Shown piece by piece: positions 10,763-20,436 of a stretch of DNA of 35,076 bases. Numbering within the stretch: position 1 is the first letter of the stretch; each line of letters starts with the position of its first letter. A program made the translations under genes and the position numbers. Source of the stretch: Chrysomallon squamiferum (taxonomy: Eukaryota; Mollusca; Gastropoda; Neomphalida; Peltospiridae); contig CM022677.1 of the NCBI GenBank assembly GCA_012295275.1, positions 5,788,490 through 5,823,565 on the forward strand, in the 5' to 3' direction. Below the pieces are notes generated by a model. The model did no database searches. It had not been told where the DNA came from and saw only the letters and a list, made by a program, of their open reading frames with translations.

Positions 10763-11669
10763 TAAACAGGAATTTTATTAATTTCTTCATCAAGGCTAAT
10801 GAAGATCTTTCTCGGTGATTGCTTTGATTATGCCTGTGATAGTTTTAACGTCTGTTGTTGAGTACATGTAGTGACCGTTTTAATGTACATCTGACTTGTT
10901 TATTTTAAAATCTAACGACAGAGAAAACTGAGTATTAATGATAAATGTTTCATTCCCAAACATTTACCAAATCAGTTGATATTGTATAATTTGTCTTTGA
11001 TTAAGCTGATTAATTTATACCAACATTGTAACTTAATAAATAATTTCATTTAATGAAAACAAGAAATTTGACAGTGAACTAATTTGAATCTTTCATGGCC
11101 GCTTGTCAAAACATGGTTCTAACGAGAAGAAACCCCATATTAAACACTTTAATAATAATAATAATAATAATAATAATTACAAAAACAGACAAATATCAAA
11201 GACAAATATCATGAACAAAATCATCTAATGAATATAATTGTAATAAGGAATATCCATTTTAGCCATTTTAAATTACAGCTCAGTTTTAGATTATAATTAA
11301 ATCAAATCAGTATATAGAAATTAACGTTATTTTATTAACATTGAACATATTTTTATCATACTAATTCTATATTTTGTGCAGCTTCCCGAATAGACTGAAT
11401 TACATCAGCATTAATATTTGACGAAATCAATTAATTTAAATTTGTATTTTCAAATAATTCCGTAGACATTTTATTCTTCCATTGACTATTTTTTAAAACA
11501 ACTCAACAAAGTAAATATTATTGTTTTTACAAATTGCTCATTCGTCAACAACTTAACTTATACTTCGACCACGATTCTCTTATTCGCGCCATTTGTCTTT
11601 CTTCTTCTTCTTATCATCATCATCACCATCATCATCATCATTATTCTATATGCAAAGATATAATTCGAT

Positions 11670-11670
<1 letters not shown>

Positions 11671-11717
<47 letters not shown>

Positions 11718-11760
11718 GTAATTATAACAACAACAACAATAATAACAACAACAACAACCA
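11671..11760 (+). repeat. (AAT)n-(AAC)n microsatellite
   Basis: About 16 AAT units then an imperfect AAC/AAT mix that leads into module f. The partner copy at 32811-32881 has the same layout but a shorter tract. Confidence 0.95.
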
Positions 11761-11761
11761 C

Positions 11762-12115
11762 AATACTGAACTGTTATTTGACATTAAAGTTTGAAATCTG
11801 ATCCAGTTTTACAGACAAAACTAGGCAGTATCAGTCATATTTTCTAACAGTGAGTGTAACTATAAAGGGTTCAAATTCTTGTTAACAGCTCAACCGTGAA
11901 CATGGTTAACGTGCGATCTATACATGTGCTACGTACAGTACAAATCTAATAATAATAATAAAAAAAAACCACAATAATGAAGTGTAGTTTGACATTTTTC
12001 TATCTCTAACAATGAGCATAAATACACAGGTTTCAAATTCTCACTGTTTACAACTCAACCGTGAACACGATGAAAGGGAGATCTGTGTAGCTATACAAAA
12101 ACTAAACACAGTATA
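11762..12115 (+). repeat. Module f: two tandem units, second one deleted inside
   Basis: Unit 1 (11762-11945) reads TTTGACATTAAAGTTTGAAATC, CAGACAAAACTAGGCAGTATC, TAACAGTGAGTGTAAC, CTCAACCGTGAACATGG, GTGCGATCTATACATG. Unit 2 (11945-12115) begins again at GTAGTTTGACATT, jumps directly to TTTCTATCTCTAACAATGAG, and ends with CTCAACCGTGAACACGATG and GATCTGTGTAGCTATAC. It has therefore lost about 80 bases from the middle of the unit. Confidence 0.8.
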
Positions 12116-12122
12116 AAAAAAA

Positions 12123-12126
<4 letters not shown>

Positions 12127-12194
<68 letters not shown>
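12127..12194 (+). repeat. (AAT)n microsatellite
   Basis: About 22 units, seeded in the A-rich sequence ACACAGTATAAAAAAAAATA that ends a module f unit. The homologous site in the duplicate is the TAAA/AAT tract at 33127-33180. Confidence 0.95.
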
Positions 12195-13019
12195 TGGAAG
12201 TATTAATAATAAGAAGAGAAAGAAGAACTACAACAAAAATAAGTGCAGTGATTATGATATTAAGAAATATAACAATGATAATAATAATAGTATGAGTTAA
12301 ATAAAATAATGAGTTTCTTGAAGCTAAATGCAGGTGAAAAGTTACATACATACATACATACATACATATCCATAAAAAGTTAACTTTTCCTCTGTAACAT
12401 TTAACACAAGATCTATTATTATTATTATTATTTATATTATTATTACTATTATTACATTATTATTAGTAGTAGTAGTAGTAATTTTTTATTAATTTATTTT
12501 TTATTTTTTATTTTTAATAAACTGATCAAAGACGACCCCAAATATGCAAATCGATCAAAATATATATATAAAACATCTACATATAAATATCGGTAGTTAT
12601 CTGTCATATACGTAATAAAAAAATAAATGCATACCCCAGATAATAACAACAATAAAATTCGATAATAAATAAATAAATAAATAAATAAAAATAGGGAATT
12701 CCTCGCACTGAGATATTTCTGTATTTTAATTATTGTTGTATATTTATATATTTGTTTATTTATTTATTTATTTTATTTTATTTTATTTTATTTTATTTTA
12801 TTTTATTTTATTATTTTACATTTCTACATACAGGATGAATAACAGTTACAGGGCTAATATGCAAATTTCTCGTCATTTTGACAATGTACGTTTAAGTAGT
12901 TCGTTATGTAACCACGTTGGTTGTTTTTATTGGTTTTAATGAAAGTTTTACATTCTGTACATAATAATACGACCTCTGACTATGGACACTGACGACTGAC
13001 AAAAAAACTGGGTACCTGT

Positions 13020-13320
13020 ATTTATTTCAGTCGGTGATCTTTCAATACTGTCATTCATGTGACACCACGTGCACAGGCCACATGCGTGATTTCTCTTCTA
13101 GCTGACGTCAGATGATTCGCTTCAAATTTCAACAAAGAATTTTCAGAACCCACACAGTTTGTTGTTATCGTTGAGGTCACAGTTCAAGTAAACCATTTAT
13201 TTGAGTACAGGTAGATCGTTACGACTTTTACAATGTTTTTGAAACTGGTTTGCATGCAGGGTAAGAAAGAGACGAAAAGAGTGTGGGGGGGGTGGAAGGT
13301 ACCAACTACGTGTACTAAAC
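13020..13320 (+). repeat. Module h with intact TGACGTCA palindrome (copy D)
   Basis: Contains CACCACGTGCACAGG, GATTTCTCTTCTAGC, the perfect palindrome TGACGTCA at 13103-13110, TTGAGGTCACAGTT, TTTTTGAAACTGGTTTGCAT and a G-run before AAGGTACCAACTACGTG. The palindrome equals the binding site of CREB/ATF factors. Whether it acts as one is not shown by sequence. Confidence 0.7.
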
Positions 13321-13734
13321 TGTAATATCGTGGTTTACAAAGTTCCCCAGAATATCGATTAATAACTTAAATTAACTTACTTTTCTCATTTTTAACAACT
13401 GAGTAAGTAATTAGGTAAGTAATGAGAAATTCTATTTTAAAACCATTCGTATTAACATTCATTTCTTTATATTTTTTATCTTCTTTCTCATTTTTTTTCT
13501 CTCATATTACAATTATCTGTAAATAACTTTAAATCAACGGCAAATATCTAATTTCGGGTTTTATTATCGTTGTCTTCATAAAATAAACTGAAGAGCATCC
13601 ATGGAGATCTAACATCATTCTGGACCTTGACCTTCATTGTTTTTATATTGTTATTTTTCTCTTTTTCATTCCATTCTAACTAGTTGTCAATAGAGCTATC
13701 TACTATGTGTATATCTGTGTGTGTCTGTGGCTGA

Positions 13735-13738
<4 letters not shown>

Positions 13739-13789
<51 letters not shown>
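13739..13789 (+). repeat. (TG)n microsatellite in module i
   Basis: About 25 TG units, followed by a further short TG run to 13808. The flanks (GTCTGTTTTCTACGTGTAT, GTTTGCGAAAACTCTATTTT) are shared with copy H. Confidence 0.95.
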
Positions 13790-13790
<1 letters not shown>

Positions 13791-14047
13791 CTTGTGTGTG
13801 TGTGTGTTATTAGATTCCGAACGAAACGTCTGTTTTCTACGTGTATATTGTCTGCAGTTGTTATACATGTGTATACGTATGTTTACGATTGTACATGTAT
13901 GTGCGTTTGTGCACACATGTTTGCGAAAACTCTATTTTAGAAAATGAGATAGACCACTAAAACATCAAAGAAAAAATAAATAAATAACAGAGTGAAAATT
14001 AATCAATAAACAGTTAACAACCAGCAGAATATTTATACACAGTAAAA

Positions 14048-14049
<2 letters not shown>

Positions 14050-14087
<38 letters not shown>

Positions 14088-14341
14088 GTGGACTGTACTT
14101 TAACATTAAAGTTTTAAACCTGACCTACTGTTTGACAGATAACACAAAACGGCAGTGAAATCAATACCTGTGTTACGACATTTTTCAAGTATCTAACAAT
14201 GAATGTAACTACAAATTCTTCTTGTTAACAAGTCAATCGTAAAGTCGATTAACGTGCGACCTAAATACCTGTAGAACGGTTAAACAGAGTAAAAAAAACC
14301 CACAAAAAAGAAAAAACCAAAACAACAACAACAACAACAAC

Positions 14342-14378
<37 letters not shown>

Positions 14379-14610
14379 GGTGAAATGTAGTTTAATATTA
14401 AAGTTTGAAATCTAACCTACTGTTTCACAGACAGAAATAGACGATATCAGTCACAATATTCTTTTAAGTACCCTTATAACGACATATCTCTATTCTCTAG
14501 CAATGATTATAACTACACGTTTCAAATTCTCCTTCTTAACAACTCAACCGTGAACACGAGTAACATGCAATCTGTCAAAGTATCTGCAGAGCTATTAAAC
14601 ACAATAAACC
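14050..14610 (+). repeat. Module f: two more tandem units
   Basis: Unit 3 (14080-14300) and unit 4 (14380-14610) each start after an AAT tract. Each carries TTTAAcATTAAAGTTTgAAA-type, ACCTACTGTTTNACAGA, a TATCTCTA/CTAACAATGA block, CAACCGTGAACACG or its decayed form, and end before AACACAATAAAC. Together with 11762-12115 this makes four f units within copy D. Confidence 0.75.
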
Positions 14611-14697
14611 GCACCCAAAACTCCCCCCAAAACCACTAAAAAAATAAACAAAATAAAAACCCAGCAAGAACACCAACACCAACAACAGCAGCAACAA

Positions 14698-14699
<2 letters not shown>

Positions 14700-14762
<63 letters not shown>

Positions 14763-14852
14763 CAATAACAATAACAACAACTGTTAATAAACAGAAACTA
14801 TATCGGAAACACTTACTATGCAACTGGTTTATCCTAAACCCCGCTAGCCAGA

Positions 14853-14904
<52 letters not shown>
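14700..14904. repeat. (AAT)n and (ATT)n arms facing each other
   Basis: (AAT)n at 14700-14759 and (ATT)n at 14855-14904 are mutually complementary and flank a 95-base spacer. The spacer (14760-14854) has no similarity that I recognise to other modules. The frames called across it are only repeat translation. Confidence 0.9.
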
Positions 14905-14934
14905 CATCATCATCATCATTATTCGTAGTAGTAG

Positions 14935-15215
14935 TATTTCTGAGCAACTGACTGTAAAATACCATTAATTTTGTTTTCTAAACGTAATTATTTAAAAGAC
15001 AATAACATTTAGAGTTTAAAAACTGACCATTGAATCATTTATTTATTTAAAAAGTGGCCTTTTTTTGTTTGTTTGTTGTTGTTGTTGTTTTCTTTTTTAA
15101 TTAAGAAAATAATAATCACTTGAAAAGGAATAGTTTTTCTTTGCTTACTCGTGCCTACGTGACAAAACTCACGTTAAGTATTTCAACTGTTTAGATCACG
15201 TGACAATGGTCTCAC
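14935..15215 (+). repeat. Module c with TCACGTGA palindrome (copy D)
   Basis: Blocks are GAGCAACTGACTGTAAAAT, CATTGAATCATTTATTTATT, AATAATCACTTGAAAAGGAA, TTGCTTACTCGTGCCTACG, TGACAAAACTCACGTTAAGT and TTTAGATCACGTGACAATGG. The perfect palindrome TCACGTGA at 15196-15203 contains an E-box (CACGTG); the same palindrome is intact at 9522-9529. Confidence 0.75.
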
Positions 15216-15589
15216 CTTAACGTAACATTGACGTTGCTGATTGAAGCTACTGAGTTTTAATTATGCAAATTGTGTTCTCAATCTTTTACAAAAATATTTG
15301 TATTGTAGTATTTATCCATTGATTTAATTTATTGCAGGGATGTAATTTAATAAATAATAGAAATTTTCATTTAATGAAAGTGCAAATGTTTCATGACCTT
15401 CCCAAAATAATATTAATGAGAATAAATTCCATTATTAAAGGACCAGAAAAAATAAATAACTAAATAAAAAAATAAACAGCAACAAACAATAAATAATAAT
15501 AACGACGACGATGACGACGAAACAACAACAACAACAATAATAATAAATAAAGCTTTCATATTAACGGTAATTTCTTTACTTTCCTTGTT

Positions 15590-15828
15590 TCTTCTTCTTT
15601 CTTCAAATTATAATTATCTATAGGTAACTTTAATTCACAGCAGTAAAACGCAAATCTCTTGTGATCATGGGTTAGGCCGTTCTAAGCAATTTGTTTATTT
15701 CGGGTACAATGTATTTACCTCGTTGTCTTCATCGTAAAGCAAGGAATGTCCAGGGGTGAGCAAGCCGCGGCCTAGTAACTCACTGATGTGAATCTTTTTT
15801 CTTCTTCTTCTTTTGTTCCTTTTCCTAT

Positions 15829-15863
<35 letters not shown>

Positions 15864-16400
15864 TAAAGACAAATGCATAGAAGAAAAATACAGCCTACGT
15901 TTGGTGAAGTTTGTCAGGTTAGGATGGTTATGGGTGAAACTGTAAAATTTACTCTTAGCATCATGAAAAGTGGGAGGAGACAGGATTACTGTCATTGTGT
16001 AGTAGCCTCGCAATAACTTCATAATATTTAGAGGTAAGGTTTTCAGTGGGAAATGGCGGAAAGCTGAACAGTTGTGATTTTATTTATCCTGATTTAGTCC
16101 TAATTTCCCAAAATCTTAGATCCGTGGAATTCAGGGTCCACAGCACACACACACATACACCCGGGATATATATTATGTAATATCGTTTAGTAGAATTATA
16201 AGAAGTGTCTTAGAGGTACTGAATTGTAACATTTATATCTGCGAGTGTCTTCAAGCTGACTGAAACAGAAAATACGACGTTGTTATTCTTCGTTTTTAGA
16301 GAATTTTATTACTCTGAAAATCAACTGTCCTTTATATATATATATATATAATTTAAGATATATATATATGTATACACACCTACATATACACAACGCATAT

Positions 16401-16436
<36 letters not shown>

Positions 16437-16790
16437 ATATATACATATATATAACTCTTGAATATGTTTTTTATAACTATCGTAAACAGTTTATTTTAAA
16501 ACCTTTCGTCCCTCTTCACCTTATTTTATTTTATTTTATTGTTTTATATCCTGTTACATTTTTACACCTGTAATGTGAATAAATGTCACAAGACTAACAC
16601 ACAGATATCTCATGTTTAACTTGACTGAGTAATTCTAACTGCAGTTCGTTCTAGGTCACCCGTTTATTTCAATACAGTGTGTTACTCTTGTTACCCTGTG
16701 ACGTCACTGAATGTTCTAATATATCATGTTTCTGAAAACTGGTTTCAATACGAAGACAGAAAGCAATAGAGCGGGACAGCGGGTTGAACT
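15590..16790 (+). repeat. Dispersed repeat family, copy E (parts of i, g, h)
   Basis: Part of module i lies at 15590-15750 (ATTATAATTATCTATAGGTAA, TTTATTTCGGGTACAAT, CTCGTTGTCTTCATC). Parts of g and h lie at 16550-16790 (AATGTGAATAAATGTCACA, CAGTTCGTTCTAGGT, TGACGTCA at 16699-16706, GTTTCTGAAAACTGGTTTCA). Between them are a (TTTA)n tract at 15829-15863, a TA tract near 16335-16352 and (TATC)n at 16402-16433. The 62-codon frame at 16726-16914 lies over this and is not taken as a gene. Confidence 0.6.
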
Positions 16791-16799
16791 ACATCAACG

Positions 16800-17380
16800 A
16801 TGTTTAATAGATAATAATATCGTGTTTAGAAAGAAAACAAATGAAACAAACATCATTAGAAGCAAAAGAAACAACGCATTTATACAAAACAATCATTCCA
16901 TTACATTCCTCTAAATAGTTTTTAATAAACATTTTAATCTATTATTCAAACTTTATCAAGAGGAATTTAAGCACTGAAATTAATACTATTTACAACAAAC
17001 CCTTTATAAACAAAGCTCTCAGAAGTTTTTAGTTTCCACAAAAAGCTGCTAGATGTAAAACAGAACTGTTTTTGTTGTCTGTTGTAATAAAAAGTGCCAC
17101 ACCTCTTTTCTCTGCTCTTATTTGGTCATAGACAATGACTGCTAGACTCTGTATCACAGCATTTAAGAAATTAACATCTGTTGTTTACTGTTTTCAACAT
17201 GTTTTACTTTTTAAATATAAATAATATTATTTTTTACTTGTCACCACATATGAATTTTTTTTTTTGTTGTTGAAAAATGCAATAGTTTGTTGTCATAATT
17301 GTAATTCACAAGAATTTCTTACGTTATTATGAAGATCTGTGTGAAAATGTTTTACATATTTAGACACAATCTATTTGAGT
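16800..17380. other. AT-rich spacer, nothing recognised
   Basis: Start of the central core that lacks the dispersed modules. No gene, RNA or repeat was identified apart from a T-run at about 17257-17266. Confidence 0.5.
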
Positions 17381-17394
17381 CAATTTTTGAACTG

Positions 17395-17765
17395 ATTCTA
17401 GAAACATACTACGAGGATATAGAACAAATATTAAATAAATTTCTTAATGAAAAAAAATGAAAAAATGAAAATATTTTTACACTTGATCCTGTGCACCGTC
17501 TCACGGAAAGTAGAAAACTCCAGGAGGCCACGCCCAATTATTTCTTATTTGAAAGACTTAAAGACAGAGAAACTGTCAGAAGATAGTCTAAAGTTCTGAA
17601 AGACTCGTTTTGGTGTCAGTGAAGAATTTCGTCGCTAGTTTCTGGAATGCAGAAAACGTTTGCTGGCAAAGGTTATTGAAACTAGAAGATTTGAATTCGG
17701 TAACACATTACTGGGTCACTAACTTTATTGGAAGGTAAACGATCGTTTCCAGATATTGAAACACA
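17395..17765 (+). pseudogene. LINE ORF1-like RNA-binding protein, decayed
   Basis: Conceptual translation across two alternating frames gives the sequence signature of the L1-type ORF1 protein (RRM plus C-terminal domain, often annotated Transposase_22). Segments are LDPVHRL at 17482-17502, RRPRPIIS at 17522-17545, KDRETVRR at 17560-17583, SKVLKDS at about 17587-17607, GVSEEFRR at 17612-17635, RKRLLAKV at 17651-17674, and a tail resembling the usual xKLYxDGxxF ending around 17730-17750. The first and third segments share one frame and the others a second frame, so at least three frameshifts are needed. In-frame stops sit at 17584 and 17636. In intact elements this protein binds the element RNA in the ribonucleoprotein particle. 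No ORF2 follows on this strand; the reverse transcriptase relic at 3175-4311 lies on the opposite strand and far away. Confidence 0.75.
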
Positions 17766-18930
17766 AGCTAGGCACATCGCATCTAACATTCGCAGCCCAC
17801 ATATTGTAAATCGAAACAAACGTGCCCGCAATTACTCCTCACTATGGATGATCATGCCTGGGACAGTCAAAACAAACAGACTGAGTATCGAACAATCTGT
17901 TACACAGAGTAAACACTTCCAACTGTAAATATCGTATTTTTAAATGTCTGCAGTTTGACAAATAAACTGCATGTACGAGAGGTTTTAAACTGTTTTAATC
18001 AGTATGATATTTATGTTTAGAAGAAATCAAATTTATATATGTGGAAATATTAGAAGTATACATATGTATGTATGTATGCATGCATGTGTGTGTATGTGTG
18101 TATGTATTTGGGTGTGAGTATGAGTGTTTGCGTGTGTGTAACGGAAATGGTAAACACACATGGGTTGAATCGGGCAGCATATGCTTGGTTATTAACAGCA
18201 ATTTTGCTGCAAAAGTACAAATTTATATGAAAACACATCTGAATATGTATTATGGTTTAAGTTTACAGATATAATTTTATCTAGGAACAATCTAATATTG
18301 TAACTGGCGTATACACCAACTAAAAGGTGTCCTTATTTTAACAGTGATACTTTTGATATGTTGTAAAACAAATTTAATAACATATCTACAGAATATAACG
18401 CCAGCACACAGAGACTCCCTGATTATCTAATGTGTGACATTGAAACAAATAACATGATAGAATTTTAGAGGAATTACTTAATTTATTGAACTAGCCCATA
18501 AGCATCCTAAATTTGGGAATTTTTCAAAGAAAAAGTCAGTATGTTGGTAGACCAAAAAAAAAAAAAAAATTAAAATATATATATAAACTACTTCGCTCGC
18601 TACGTGTATTATAGAAAATCGTAAAATTTGAAATTCTTGATTTTGAATATTCAGATATTTATAGTCCAATTTTCATTTCCTTTTGTGGTTTAAAAATGAA
18701 ACAAGTAGACGACACTGATGAAACTGAACTGAAATTCCGAAAATGAAATAAGAATCTGTCTGACAATTACAGTGTAAACAAAGAAACTACCAATACTGTT
18801 ATTTCTGATTGAGACAGGTTAGGTGCATATTTTTAACATCAACAGCTTAACGCCAATGTGAACGGGACCTGTAATGTATTCATGAACATCACGGTAATCA
18901 CATTTGGATATACTCATCATTATTATTATA
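17766..18930. other. AT-rich spacer downstream of the ORF1 relic
   Basis: The 66-codon frame at 17728-17928 overlaps the end of the ORF1 relic in another frame and resembles nothing I know. A GTAT/TG-rich stretch at 18059-18140, an A-run at 18555-18569 and a TA run at 18578-18587 are the only repeats. No gene is supported. Confidence 0.45.
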
Positions 18931-18955
18931 TTATCATCATCATCATCATCATCAT

Positions 18956-19001
<46 letters not shown>

Positions 19002-19004
19002 TTA

Positions 19005-19051
<47 letters not shown>
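18930..19051. repeat. (ATC)n then AAT/ATT palindrome
   Basis: (ATC)n at 18930-18955 is followed by about 15 AAT units to 19001 and then about 15 ATT units to 19051. The two arms are complementary with almost no loop (centre about 19003-19006), so the 95 bases form a near-perfect palindrome. Arms of this size can extrude as a cruciform. Confidence 0.9.
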
Positions 19052-19052
<1 letters not shown>

Positions 19053-19301
19053 ATATTTGATGTACCAAGCTAATTCAGTTTCTGTATCGCTGATATACAT
19101 GACTAATATTTAATGATTTAAAATATTCGGTGTTCTTCCTAACAGCACGCGCTCAGAACAAGCAGACGACGGTTTGTGCTCTAACAATCGAAATATCATG
19201 TTAGACGAAAGATTAATAACAAAAAGAAAAGCAGAAGTTATTGGTTTTCCTTCTATTATCTTATTCAGCAGTTAGCTGTAATATATATATTTATTACATT
19301 C

Positions 19302-19339
19302 TTGCTGAGCTCAGCAAAAACCGCGGAATCAATGAGTCA
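19302..19339. promoter_or_regulatory. Possible regulatory cluster: palindrome plus AP-1-like site
   Basis: A perfect 16-bp palindrome TTGCTGAGCTCAGCAA (19302-19317) resembles a Maf recognition element with a GC centre. It is followed by CCGCGG (19321-19326) and a consensus AP-1 site TGAGTCA (19333-19339). A perfect POU octamer ATTTGCAT lies at 19493-19500. Clustering in otherwise plain AT-rich DNA is suggestive only; no gene is visible nearby. Confidence 0.25.
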
Positions 19340-20420
19340 AACAACCGAGACAAGGCCAACAACTGTTAGTTTGTTATACAAAACTCAAAATATCTTGGCC
19401 AATAATTTAACTTTAAAATTTAAAAACTACATGAAAAGTTCGTTGTTGCACACGTTCCTGTGAAAGATTATTATGGACGGTCTAACTGTATTATTTGCAT
19501 ATCATTTGCAGTTAATGTCAGTTTTAAACTGATTATAATTATTAATATGTATTTAATTACTATTTGTGGTTTAATTTTTTTTTTTTTTTTGTCTATATTT
19601 CATGAATAGAAACTAGATCATTTCAAGGTTATACCTATACAAAGAAATGTATCTAGTGAACTACAGTTTCACAGGTAACTGGGTTTTACGTTCAAGCAAA
19701 GATGAGATCACCTGTCTTCGTCACGCTGTAATTGGAAGAAAACGCTTTCACAGAGTCTGACAGGCCAGACGAATAAGTCTGCCTATTGTGACAAACGCTT
19801 TACACGAAATAGCATCCTTTGTACTGATGACAAAATGCTACATTATTAATCCACTTCCACTCAAAACAAAAGTATATTCACTGAAACATACCAAACATTA
19901 CATTTATGATACTCCACCCCAAAACAACAGAATATACCCTGAAACATACCAAACATTATGATACTGACCCTAGATAAGGTACATGAAGCATACTAAACAA
20001 CAGAAAGATGTCAATGAATCATGGACAGGAAAGCACAATAGGTATGAATACTTTATTTATTACCCTGTATGATGAAATTAAGATAATAAACTATGCCTTT
20101 CTTTTGTGAGAACATTTCCACAATTTACTTGCATGGAGTCCATTACGAGTTAAGAGACACGCTGATATATAACACCATGTCACTAGTGAATGTCACAAGA
20201 ACTTGTACAATGCATTATTCCATTGCAGTGTGTGTTTTTTTTTTTAACAATACAGGGAATTTACTTAATTTAATAAAGAAAACAAAAATCATAACCATTT
20301 ACAAAATATATGTATTATGTTAATTGTCAGTGGAATTACAATACATTCTATACTAATAATTGTTATTTTAAAAGTTAGCATTATAACTTTCACAATCATG
20401 GGTTACTCACTTTGGTATCG
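19340..20420. other. AT-rich core with short tandem duplication
   Basis: A ~55-bp unit is tandemly duplicated at 19857-19966, each copy holding CTGAAACATACCAAACATTA and ATGATACT. The 76-codon frame at 20093-20323 has no recognised similarity and ordinary composition, and is not called a gene. T-runs occur near 19567-19580 and 20235-20245. Confidence 0.5.
19857..19966 (+). repeat. Tandem duplication of a ~55-bp unit
   Basis: Copy 1 is about 19857-19912 and copy 2 about 19913-19966. They share AAAACAA, AGTATATTC or GAATATACC, CTGAAACATACCAAACATTA and TGATACT. Copy 2 has lost about 7 bases before the last block. Confidence 0.8.
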
Positions 20421-20436
20421 TCCCATTTGTTACACA
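20421..20436 (+). repeat. 16-bp inverted repeat, left arm
   Basis: TCCCATTTGTTACACA is the exact reverse complement of 21044-21059. A variant, TCCCAGTTGTTACACA, stands at 20530-20545 in the left-arm orientation. Flanks are only weakly similar. No transposon signature was recognised around it. Confidence 0.6.

Larger units (their letters stand above)
10805..14050 (+). repeat. Segmental duplication, left copy
   Basis: Collinear and in direct orientation with 31965-35076. A 265-base sample (11222-11487 against 32353-32618) shows only about five to seven single-base differences, whereas other copies of the same modules in the window are far more diverged. The pair is therefore one relatively young event. 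Homology fades upstream of 10805, and the right end is cut by the window edge at the partner. Confidence 0.9.
10763..15420 (+). repeat. Dispersed repeat family, copy D (most complete)
   Basis: Longest ordered copy. Module b is 10763-10880, d 10900-11110, e 11240-11560, f 11560-12115 (two units, the second partly deleted), g about 12500-13000, h 13020-13320, i 13390-14050. Then come two further f units (14050-14300, 14300-14600), module c at 14935-15215 and module d at 15330-15410. The section 10805-14050 has a near-identical partner at 31965-35076. No reading frame survives outside microsatellites, and I saw no terminal inverted repeats, LTRs or RT remnants in it. Confidence 0.8.

Noticed and set aside
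4311-16790. Helitron or LTR retrotransposon as identity of the repeat family
   Set aside because: No Rep/helicase or gag-pol remnants, no long terminal repeats, and no TC...CTRR ends with a 3' hairpin were found; left unclassified.
17728-17928. 66-codon frame considered as the start of a LINE ORF2
   Set aside because: No endonuclease motif follows, and its first part overlaps the ORF1 relic in another frame.
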